Source of the DNA: Candidatus Brachythrix odensensis
GTDB taxonomy: Bacteria; Chloroflexota; Anaerolineae; J036; Brachytrichaceae
DNA length: 64,000 nt
Direction: 5' to 3'
Assembly (NCBI GenBank): GCA_016714465.1
Contig: JADKDT010000002.1
Span: 485,458 to 549,457, forward strand
The stretch's first letter is position 1. Every line of letters starts with the position of its first letter. Below are positions 55,506-62,960 of the stretch, piece after piece. A program made the position numbers and the translations under genes. Under the pieces are notes generated by a model. That model was given only the letters and a program-made list of their open reading frames with translations. It had not been told where the DNA came from and searched no databases.

Positions 55506-57992
55506 ATGCGCGTACCCATTTCGTGGCTCAAAGACTACGTAGATATCAACCTGCCCATCCCTGAACTGGCCGAAATGCTCACCCTGGCCGGCCTCGAGGT
55601 CGAGAAGATCGACTACTTCGGTATCCCCGGGTCCGAGCTCGTGTGGGATCGGGAGCGGATCGTCATCGGCGAATTGCTCAAGGTCGAGCGCCATCCCAAC
55701 GCCGACAAACTCACCCTGGCCACGGTCAATTACGGACCAGGCCGCGAAATCACGGTCGTCACGGGCGCGCCGAATATCGCGCCCGGCGACAGCGGCCAGA
55801 AGGTTGTCCTCGCCCTCAAGGGCTCGAAGCTCTATGACGGCCACAAGGAAGGCCGAGTCCTGACCACGCTCAAGGAAGCGATGCTGCGCGGGATCAAGAA
55901 CGACTCGATGGTGTGCTCGGAAAAGGAACTCGGTCTGAGCGACGAGCACGAGGGCATCATCCTGTTGCCGGCCGATGCTCCCGTAGGCGCACCGCTGCAA
56001 GATTACCTGGGCGATGCGGTGCTCGAGATCGCCATCCTGCCCAACATCGCCCGCTGCACCGGCGTCCTGGGCGTTGCGCGCGAAGTGGCCGCCCTGACAG
56101 GTCAGGAAATCCGCTATCCCGATACGACCTACGTCGAGGACGCGCCCGAAGCCGCCGCCGATCTGGTTCAGATCGTGATTGAGAACCCGGATCTCAACCC
56201 GCGATTCACCGCCAGCGTCATTCGCGACGCGCAGTTCGGGCCCTCGCCCTATTGGATGCAGCGCCGCCTGCAAATGTGCGGGATTCGGGCCATCAGCAAC
56301 GTGGTCGATGTGTCGAACTACGTCATGCTCGAGCTCGGCCAGCCCACCCACACCTTCGACTACGACCAGTTGGCGGGGGCGAAGAAGACGATTGGCTCGC
56401 GTCTGGCCGCGCCGGGCGAGAGCATGGCCACCCTGGACGGCAAGAAGCGCGCGCTATTGCCCACGGATATTGTGGTGATGGAACCCGGCCGAGCGATCAG
56501 CCTGGCCGGTGTGATGGGCGGCGGTGACACCGAGATCAGCGCAACCACGCGCAACATCCTGCTCGAGATCGCGGCCTGGGATCCGGTTAGCCTGCGCCGC
56601 ACGGTGCGCCATCACCAGCTTCCGTCGGACGCGTCATTTCGCTTCATCCGGGGCGTGCACCCCGAGATGACGATGCTCGCCCAGCGCCGGGCATTGCACC
56701 TTTTGCAGCGTTATGCGGGCGGCAAGATCGCCCGCGGCATCGTCGATGCTTACCCGAATCCGGCCCCGCGCGCCGTCATCGACCTGGACCCGGCTGAGTC
56801 GCGCCGTCTGCTCGGGGTCGAGATCCCCGTGCCCGAGATGCGCCGCATCCTCGAGTCGCTCGAGTTCGGCGTGGCCGATGGCGCGGCCGGCGGCTTGCGC
56901 GTGACGGCCCCCGCCCACCGGCTCGACATCGAAGGCGCCCACGACCTGATCGAGGAGATCGGGCGGATCTTCGGTTACAACCGCCTGCCAAACACCTTGA
57001 TGGTCGACGAGATCCCGCCCGCCCATGACAATGGCGCGTTCGCCTTTGAAGAACGGCTGAAGGATGCCCTGGCCGATTGCGGATTGCAGGAGATCGTCAG
57101 CCATCGCCTGACCACGCTCGAGGCCGAGAGCCGCCTGCTTCCGGCGGGCACGCCGCCCGACGACCGACCCTATGTAACCCTCAAGAACCCGATCAGCTCG
57201 GATCGCATCTCGATGCGGCACACCCTGGCCTCGGGCTTGCTCGATGCGGTCGCCTCGAATGCCCGCCACCACGCCCGGATCGCCCTGTTTGAGCTGGGCA
57301 GCGTGTATCTCCCGTCCGAGGACGGCGTGCTGCCCGATGAGCAGCCGCGCCTGGCGATCGCGCTGTGCGGGTCGCGTGGCGAAGGCGGCTGGGACTCGGC
57401 CTCGCGCGGCGCCGCGGCGGCGCCGATGGACTTCTTCAATCTCAAGGGCGTGATCGAGACTGCCTTGTCAGCGCTCAGTATCAGCGGCGCCCGATTCGAG
57501 CCCGCCGCGCACCCGAGCTTCCACCCGGGTCGGACGGCCGCGCTCGTCGCCCAGGATGGCGCGCGGCTGGGTCTGCTGGGTGAGCTGCACCCGCGTGTGC
57601 GCGAGGTGTTCGGCCTGCCAGAAATGGCGGTGACCCTGGCCGACTTGGATGTCAACGCCCTTCGCGCGGCCGTTTCGGGCGCGGCCGAAGTCGTCGACCC
57701 GCCCCGCTTCCCGGCCGTGGTCGAGGATCTGGCGGTGATCGTCAACGAGGATGTCCCTGCCGCCCAGGTCGAACAGACTGTCCTGCGCGCGGGCGGCAAT
57801 TTGCTGCGCGGCGCGCGTATCTTCGACGTCTACCGTGGCGAGCAGATCGGGGCAGGCAAGAAGAGCCTGGCCTTCTCGCTGACCTACCAGGCCGACGACC
57901 GGACCCTGACCGACAAGGACATCGAAAAGCCGCGGGCCAAGATCATCCGCGCGGTTGAAGGGCAATTGGGCGGGACAATCCGCAAAGGCTGA
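55506..57992 (+). CDS. pheT: Phenylalanine-tRNA ligase beta subunit
   Basis: 828 residues, complete. N-terminal MRVPISWLKDYVDI, EMAP/tRNA-binding domain (ERHPNADKLTLATVNYG), B3/4 domain editing region (LGQPTHTFDYDQL), B5 (MRRILESLEFGV), and the C-terminal ferredoxin-fold anticodon domain (SLAFSLTYQADDRTLTDKDI). It works only as an alpha2-beta2 enzyme with PheS, but pheS is not adjacent (the divergent cupredoxin gene lies upstream). Confidence 0.97.
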   Translation: MRVPISWLKDYVDINLPIPELAEMLTLAGLEVEKIDYFGIPGSELVWDRERIVIGELLKVERHPNADKLTLATVNYGPGREITVVTGAPNIAPGDSGQKVVLALKGSKLYDGHKEGRVLTTLKEAMLRGIKNDSMVCSEKELGLSDEHEGIILLPADAPVGAPLQDYLGDAVLEIAILPNIARCTGVLGVAREVAALTGQEIRYPDTTYVEDAPEAAADLVQIVIENPDLNPRFTASVIRDAQFGPSPYWMQRRLQMCGIRAISNVVDVSNYVMLELGQPTHTFDYDQLAGAKKTIGSRLAAPGESMATLDGKKRALLPTDIVVMEPGRAISLAGVMGGGDTEISATTRNILLEIAAWDPVSLRRTVRHHQLPSDASFRFIRGVHPEMTMLAQRRALHLLQRYAGGKIARGIVDAYPNPAPRAVIDLDPAESRRLLGVEIPVPEMRRILESLEFGVADGAAGGLRVTAPAHRLDIEGAHDLIEEIGRIFGYNRLPNTLMVDEIPPAHDNGAFAFEERLKDALADCGLQEIVSHRLTTLEAESRLLPAGTPPDDRPYVTLKNPISSDRISMRHTLASGLLDAVASNARHHARIALFELGSVYLPSEDGVLPDEQPRLAIALCGSRGEGGWDSASRGAAAAPMDFFNLKGVIETALSALSISGARFEPAAHPSFHPGRTAALVAQDGARLGLLGELHPRVREVFGLPEMAVTLADLDVNALRAAVSGAAEVVDPPRFPAVVEDLAVIVNEDVPAAQVEQTVLRAGGNLLRGARIFDVYRGEQIGAGKKSLAFSLTYQADDRTLTDKDIEKPRAKIIRAVEGQLGGTIRKG

Positions 57993-57997
57993 TTTTT

Positions 57998-58042
57998 CCT
58001 GAAATCGGTAGCCCCGGCTTCGCCGGGGCCACCGATTTCAGG
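57998..58042. terminator. 21-bp palindrome with one mismatch between convergent genes
   Basis: Arms 57998-58018 and 58022-58042, loop TTC, single A/C mismatch. Six bp after pheT; bidirectional terminator position with the HEAT-repeat gene. Confidence 0.8.
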
Positions 58043-58050
58043 GTTCTGAG

Positions 58051-58680
58051 TTATTTCGCGGCGGCGAGATTTATCACCTTGCGCAGCCGCCCGGCGCGCG
58101 CGGCCGGGGCGGCGGCGAGGCGGCGGGCGATGACGGCGATATAGGCGTCCTTGTTCCCGGTGTTAACGGCGGCCAAAACGTGCTCGGCATGCTGCGGCAC
58201 GTCCTTCTCCCGGCAGGTCTTCAGGTGGTTGAGTAGATACGGAAAGAGCTGCTCGGCGTAACGCGGATTCGCGGCCGCGACCAGGGCCAGGGTCTTGACC
58301 CCGTTTTCAACCGTGATGACCGAACCGCGCTCCATCACCCCAATGATGTCGTCGGCGCGCTTGAAGATCACGTCTGCGGCCAAGGGAGCCACCGTCGACA
58401 ACGCGATCATGCCGCCCCACACCAGGCGGTTGTTCTTTGAGGAGAGCAGCTTGAGAAAGGCGCTGGCGTAGGCGCTCACCAGATCGGGACGGAGGTGGCC
58501 GATCTCGTAGAGCACCTTGATGCAATCGGCTTGGACGGCCTTGTCCGGCCGTTGCAGACCTGCCGCAATTTCAGCGATGCCGCATGTGTCCCCGCTTTCG
58601 GCGAGCGACTTGGCGAGTTCCAGGTTGGGCACCTCATCCCGGCGTCCCATCGCCGTGGCAATTTGATTTATGGCCGACAT
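58051..58680 (-). CDS. HEAT-repeat-like helical protein
   Basis: 209 residues from ATG 58680 with GGAGGT 5 nt upstream. Repeating helical pairs of about 35-40 residues (AVQADCIKVLYEIGHLRPDL, WGGMIALSTVAPLAADVIF, NGVKTLALVAAANPRYAEQL) characterise HEAT/armadillo-like scaffolds that bind proteins. No enzymatic motif. C-terminus is Ala/Arg-rich. Divergent from the AlkB-like gene. Confidence 0.75.
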   Translation of the reverse strand: MSAINQIATAMGRRDEVPNLELAKSLAESGDTCGIAEIAAGLQRPDKAVQADCIKVLYEIGHLRPDLVSAYASAFLKLLSSKNNRLVWGGMIALSTVAPLAADVIFKRADDIIGVMERGSVITVENGVKTLALVAAANPRYAEQLFPYLLNHLKTCREKDVPQHAEHVLAAVNTGNKDAYIAVIARRLAAAPAARAGRLRKVINLAAAK

Positions 58681-58715
58681 AGGACCTCCACATGCGCCCA
58701 ATCGTACTGTGTTTT

Positions 58716-58758
58716 TGGGAGCGATACGCCCCGGCTTCGCCGGGGCGTATCGCTCCCA
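58716..58758. repeat. Perfect 20-bp palindrome between divergent genes
   Basis: Arms 58716-58735 and 58739-58758, loop TTC (GCTTCGC tip). It lies 35 bp from the HEAT gene start and 20 bp upstream of the AlkB-like -10 box, so it occupies the shared upstream region. Confidence 0.85.
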
Positions 58759-58777
58759 TTGCCCACCGCAGGTTGTG

Positions 58778-58798
58778 TATAATAGAACATATGTTCTA
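58778..58798 (+). promoter_or_regulatory. -10 box overlapping a perfect SOS-type palindrome
   Basis: TATAAT (58778-58783) is followed by the 16-bp perfect palindrome TAGAACATATGTTCTA (58783-58798), which contains GAAC-N4-GTTC, the core of Gram-positive LexA boxes, and includes the ATG at 58791. A repressor here would block both transcription start and, in a leaderless mRNA, the first codons. Confidence 0.6.
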
Positions 58799-59321
58799 CA
58801 TGGGCGGACGCGAAGTCACCTCAAATGCCGCGCTGGTTCCCGGACTGACCTATCGCGAGCATTGGCTGAGCGCCGATGAACAGGCGGCCCTGATCGCCGA
58901 GCTCGACGCGCTGCCCTGGCGCCGGGCCGCCGGTCGGCGGACCCAGGTGCATACCCTGCGGCGCGGGAATTGCCCGGCCAGCGTCGTGGCGTTGGCGACG
59001 CGGGTCGCCGAATCTGGCATGTTGGCCACCTCCCCCGCCAAGATCGAGGTCGTCGAGTACCAGCCTGGCGACGCCGAAGACGGAAGCGCAACCGCTGCCG
59101 AGGGCTGGGCGACCATCAGCCTGGGCTCGCCGTGCGTGATGATGTGCGAGCACCCCGGGCGTCGCCTGGCAGTCCCGCTGCTGCTCTCGCCGGGCGGCTT
59201 GTTGGCGCATCGGCGAGGCGCCGGCTCACCCTGGCAGTTGAGCATTCCAGGCCGGAAAATCGACCAGTTCGAGGGGCGGCGCTTCCCGCGCAGCCGGCGA
59301 TTAGCCCTTCGGTTGGTGTGA
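58791..59321 (+). CDS. AlkB-like protein lacking the iron-binding residues
   Basis: 176 residues from ATG 58791 (7 nt after TATAAT; ATG 58800 is possible). It follows the AlkB plan: start GLTYREHWLSADEQAALIAE, core IEVVEYQPGD, then WATISLGSPCVMMCEH and SPWQLSIPGRKIDQFEGRRF, PRSRRLALRL. In active AlkB enzymes the first part holds HxD after the PGD, the WxHGIP-type motif holds the second His, and RxSLTFR ends the domain. Here the HxD is absent, the second His is Leu, and the end is ALRL. So the fold is probably kept but iron and 2-oxoglutarate binding are lost. SOS-type regulation is suggested by the promoter. Confidence 0.6.
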   Translation: MFYMGGREVTSNAALVPGLTYREHWLSADEQAALIAELDALPWRRAAGRRTQVHTLRRGNCPASVVALATRVAESGMLATSPAKIEVVEYQPGDAEDGSATAAEGWATISLGSPCVMMCEHPGRRLAVPLLLSPGGLLAHRRGAGSPWQLSIPGRKIDQFEGRRFPRSRRLALRLV

Positions 59322-59420
59322 TCTGGGATAACCGCTCGCAGCCAACAAATCGCCCGGAGAGCGTAAGGCGCTTCTCAGCCTTTCGCAAGGGGATGAGCGA
59401 TAATCTCGTTTTCAAGCCCC

Positions 59421-61529
59421 ATGAAACAGAACACCTGGCTACTTATCCTGATCGGCGTGCTCGTCGCCTGCTTGTGCCTCAGTTGTGTCGGTGGCGGAGG
59501 CGCGCTTGCGTATCTGCTGTCGCAAAGTGACGCGGGCACCTTCAACCCGACTGCCGAGCCGGGCTTTCCAGCCCCGATCGGCCCCCGCCCAACCGCAACG
59601 CGCGCATCCACCGCGCCAACTCCGACCCCGCGCGCCCTCGACCGCACCCCGCTGCCCCCGCTGACCAAAGCCGGAGACCAGGCTTCACTCGACGCGGCGG
59701 TCAACACGCCCCTTCCAGCCGAAGACCTGCCCGCCATTGCCGTTCGGTTCAAAGGAGTGGATGCGCCCCAGACCGGCCGCGCCTGCCCAACAGAATCCAA
59801 AGGATATGACGTCGGCGCGACCCGCTCCTTCACCCTGAGCAATCAGGACAACAACAGCCAGTTCTCAATCAAAGCCGAGCTGCGTTACAAGACGCCGAAC
59901 GTCTATATGTGGGTGCAGTCCGGTTCCACCCAGGTCAAGATCGACGAAGCGAAGCTGCGCAGAGCAGCCGACACCTTCGAGCAGAAGATCATTCCGACCA
60001 ATCGCGAGTTTTTCGGCACGGAGGCCAGCCCGGGGGTCGATTGCGACCGCCACCTGTACATCGTGCACGCCGCGGGGATCGGCAAAACGGTGGGCGGCTA
60101 CTTCTCCTCGCCGGATGGATTCACTCGGGCCGTGCGCAGCGACTCGAACGAGGCCGAGATGTTCGTCGTGCACGCCGCGCCCGGCTACAACGGCGCAAAC
60201 CCCGGCAGCGACACCTACATGAGCACCCTCGCCCACGAGTTTCAGCACATGATCAGCCACAACGCGACGACCGGTCCGTCGCTGTGGCTTGAGGAAGGGG
60301 CCTCCCAATTGGCGGAGCGACTGAACGGATACCCCGAAATCGAAACCGTCTTCTCGTTCGCGAGTCAGCCGGACACCCAGCTCAACACCTGGTCCGAGAG
60401 CAGCGCCGGCGAAAACAGCGCGCACTACGGCGGGGGCTATCTGTTCTGGTCCTACCTCTACGATCGGGCGGGCGAGGCCCTTACCAAGAAGCTGGCTCAA
60501 ACGCGCGAGCGCAGCCCGCAAGCGTTCATGAAGGTCCTGGCGGAAAATGGCTTTGTGAATCCCGATACCGGCAAGGGCTACACCTTCGCCGAGCTGTTTG
60601 CCGATTTCGCGGCCGCCAACTATCTGGGCAAGACAAAAGCCGATGGCGGCACACGTTTCTCGTACAAGTCGATCGACGTGCCGCCGATGACCCAAAACGG
60701 CAGCCTCAAACGCGCTGATTATCCGTATGAGGAGTCGGAGCAGGTTAATCAGTTCGGCACGCACTATCTCGAGCTGACCGGCGACGCGCCCCTCACGATC
60801 AACTTCGAGGGGTCAAACACGGTGCCACTGATCCCCGCCACCGATGCGGAAGGCGCGTATTGGTATTCCAACCGCGCCGATCAGAGCAACCCGCGGCTCA
60901 CTCGCGCGTTCGATCTGACCAAATCCCTGAAAGCGACCCTCAAATACCGGGCCTGGTATCGCATGGAGAAGGACTGGGACTACGGCTATGTCAGCGCCTC
61001 GATCGACAACGGCGCGACCTGGAAGATCCTCAAGACCCCGTCCTGCGTCACAACCAATCCCTCCGGGGCGAACCTGGGTTGCGGCTACACCGGTCCATCG
61101 GGCGGAACAAAGGATCCGCGCTGGATCAATGAAAGCGTCGACCTGAGCGCCTATTCAGGCAAGAAGATCCTTGTGCGCTGGGAGCTCATCACCGACGCGG
61201 GGGTCAATCGGGATGGCTTCGCCATCGACAACATTGAAGTCCCTGAGCTTGGCTACAAGGATGACGTCAGCCAGCCCGGTGAATGGCAGGCGGAGGGCTT
61301 CATCCGAGTCACCACGCTCGTGCCGCAAACCTGGCAAGTCCAGCTCATCACTTACAACAATGACGGGACGGTCAATGTCAAGCGCATGCCGCTGGACAAC
61401 AATGCCGGCTCGCTCAAGCTCGATCTCGGCCGAGCCGGACAGGCCAAGCGGGGCGTGCTGGCCGTATCAGCCACGACGCTCGTCACCACCGAACCCGGCA
61501 GCTACCGTCTTTCAATCACACAACCATGA
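59421..61529 (+). CDS. Membrane-anchored zinc metalloprotease (M6/immune-inhibitor-like)
   Basis: 702 residues. Signal/anchor about 5-33 with a Cys (LCLSC) that may be a lipobox, then a Thr/Pro linker (about 55-85). Catalytic zincin about 190-400: TLAHEFQHMISH (His272, Glu273, His276) and WLEEGASQLAE with the downstream Glu. The C-terminal half has jelly-roll parts with AYWYSNRADQS, DYGYVSASIDNGATW and DGFAIDNIEV, typical of immune inhibitor A-type proteases. Secreted or surface protein degradation. It overlaps the prohibitin gene by 4 bp, so the two are translationally coupled. Confidence 0.82.
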   Translation: MKQNTWLLILIGVLVACLCLSCVGGGGALAYLLSQSDAGTFNPTAEPGFPAPIGPRPTATRASTAPTPTPRALDRTPLPPLTKAGDQASLDAAVNTPLPAEDLPAIAVRFKGVDAPQTGRACPTESKGYDVGATRSFTLSNQDNNSQFSIKAELRYKTPNVYMWVQSGSTQVKIDEAKLRRAADTFEQKIIPTNREFFGTEASPGVDCDRHLYIVHAAGIGKTVGGYFSSPDGFTRAVRSDSNEAEMFVVHAAPGYNGANPGSDTYMSTLAHEFQHMISHNATTGPSLWLEEGASQLAERLNGYPEIETVFSFASQPDTQLNTWSESSAGENSAHYGGGYLFWSYLYDRAGEALTKKLAQTRERSPQAFMKVLAENGFVNPDTGKGYTFAELFADFAAANYLGKTKADGGTRFSYKSIDVPPMTQNGSLKRADYPYEESEQVNQFGTHYLELTGDAPLTINFEGSNTVPLIPATDAEGAYWYSNRADQSNPRLTRAFDLTKSLKATLKYRAWYRMEKDWDYGYVSASIDNGATWKILKTPSCVTTNPSGANLGCGYTGPSGGTKDPRWINESVDLSAYSGKKILVRWELITDAGVNRDGFAIDNIEVPELGYKDDVSQPGEWQAEGFIRVTTLVPQTWQVQLITYNNDGTVNVKRMPLDNNAGSLKLDLGRAGQAKRGVLAVSATTLVTTEPGSYRLSITQP

Positions 61530-62563
61530 ACTTCGAATTTATCGGCACCCTCGGCATCGGCGCTTTGCTTGCGCTTGGCGCGTATGTCTTCTTTGTCTAC
61601 AGTCAGCGCGCGCGCGGCGTCAATGCCAAGTATTCGGCGACACTGATCGGCCTGCTGCTGCTCCTCGGCGTCGGACTAAACGTATCCGCGGCAGGCTTTG
61701 TCTTCATCCAGCCCCAGGAGCGCGCAATCGTGCTGAGTCCGCTTAGCCCGACCGGGTATCGCGGCGAAGCGCTCAAACCAGGCCTGCAGTTCATCGTCCC
61801 TTTCGTCGAGCGGATAGAGCGCTTTTCGATCGCCCAGGCGGCTTACACGATGTCGCGCACGTCCAACGAAGGCGCGCAAAAGGGCGATGACTCCGTTACC
61901 GCGCGCACATCCGACGGCCAGGAAGTCTTTGTTGACGCAACGGTACAGTATCAGGTCGACGAGGACAAAGTCACCGACCTGTACATCAAGTGGCAGAAAC
62001 GCTACGAGCAGGATTTCGTCCGGCCGCAATCGCGCAGTATCGTCTACAACATCATCTCGCAGTACAAGGTTGAAGAGGTCTACAGCACCAAACGAGCGGA
62101 GTTGCAGAGTCGCATCTCGGAAGAACTCCGGGTGCAATTCGGCAAGGACGGAATCCGCCTGACTGCGCTCTTGCTCCGCAATGTGGCCTTCTCGCCCGAG
62201 TACGCCAAGAGCATCGAAGAGAAGCAGATTGCCCAGCAGAACGCCGAGAAGGCGAAATTCCTGGTGCTGCAGGAAGAACAGGAGGCCTCGCGCATCCGGG
62301 TCAAGGCCCAGGGTGAAGCTGACGCGGTGATTACCCGCGCCAAGGGAAGCGCGGAAGCGCAAGTCCTGAATGCCAGGGCCGAAGCCGAATCCTTGAAGCT
62401 TGTCTCGGAGGCGCTCAAGGACAATCCGAGCCTGTTGACCTTCCGCTATATCGAGAAGATCGCCCCAACGATCAACACGATCGTTTTGCCGGCCGGCCAG
62501 AATTTCATCCTCGATCCGAAGACGCTGATTGGGCCGTCGCCGGACGCAACGCCCAAACCGTAA
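61526..62563 (+). CDS. Prohibitin/SPFH-family membrane protein
   Basis: 345 residues. Two N-terminal membrane segments (about 5-26 and 36-58), then an SPFH/band-7 domain (about 62-250): IQPQERAIVLSPLSPTGYRG, PGLQFIVPFVERIERF, SDGQEVFVDATVQYQV, QSRSIVYNIISQYKVEEVY, followed by a coiled coil (AEKAKFLVLQEEQEASRI, RVKAQGEADAVI). Prohibitin-like proteins form membrane rings that chaperone proteins or control proteases. Coupled to the metalloprotease upstream (ATGA overlap). Confidence 0.9.
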   Translation: MNFEFIGTLGIGALLALGAYVFFVYSQRARGVNAKYSATLIGLLLLLGVGLNVSAAGFVFIQPQERAIVLSPLSPTGYRGEALKPGLQFIVPFVERIERFSIAQAAYTMSRTSNEGAQKGDDSVTARTSDGQEVFVDATVQYQVDEDKVTDLYIKWQKRYEQDFVRPQSRSIVYNIISQYKVEEVYSTKRAELQSRISEELRVQFGKDGIRLTALLLRNVAFSPEYAKSIEEKQIAQQNAEKAKFLVLQEEQEASRIRVKAQGEADAVITRAKGSAEAQVLNARAEAESLKLVSEALKDNPSLLTFRYIEKIAPTINTIVLPAGQNFILDPKTLIGPSPDATPKP

Positions 62564-62577
62564 AGCCGTTTGGCGAA

Positions 62578-62658
62578 TGGAGCGTAGGCTTCAGCCGGCA
62601 AGGGCACTCGGCCCGTCAAAAGCCCGGAGAACCCTTGCCCGCTAAAGCCTATGCTCCA
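62578..62658. terminator. Long imperfect palindrome between convergent genes
   Basis: TGGAGCGTAGGCTT (62578 on) pairs with AAGCCTATGCTCCA (to 62658) with one mismatch, and CGGCAAGGG with CCCTTGCCCG inside. It lies between the prohibitin and YtxH genes, a bidirectional terminator position. Confidence 0.7.
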
Positions 62659-62668
62659 ACGCTTTAAG

Positions 62669-62887
62669 TCACGCCGCGGTTTCGCCGCGCAGATCGGCCA
62701 ACTGCTTTTCCATTTCGGCGGTTTTGGTCTTGGCCGCGCGCTTCGCTTCGTCGATGATCGTCGAAAACTCCTTGCGCAGGGCATCCCGCACGTCCTGACC
62801 CGAGACGGGCGTGAGCATCACGACCGCCGCGACCCCGAGAATACCGCCCATGAGCGAGCCGGCTACAAAGCTGAATAAACGTCCCAT
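62669..62887 (-). CDS. YtxH-type small membrane protein
   Basis: 72 residues from ATG 62887 with AGGAGG 5 nt upstream. One Gly-rich membrane segment (about 5-27; LFSFVAGSLMGGILGVAAVV), then a charged amphipathic helix (LRKEFSTIIDEAKRAAKTKT) as in YtxH/general-stress proteins. Function unknown. Divergent from the M24 peptidase (73 bp). Confidence 0.75.
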   Translation of the reverse strand: MGRLFSFVAGSLMGGILGVAAVVMLTPVSGQDVRDALRKEFSTIIDEAKRAAKTKTAEMEKQLADLRGETAA

Positions 62888-62960
62888 ATCGTCCTCCTGA
62901 ATGAACTTCGATGACACGAACGGGAACCGGCCCAAGTGTCGGTACAATTCCGTCCTGATC

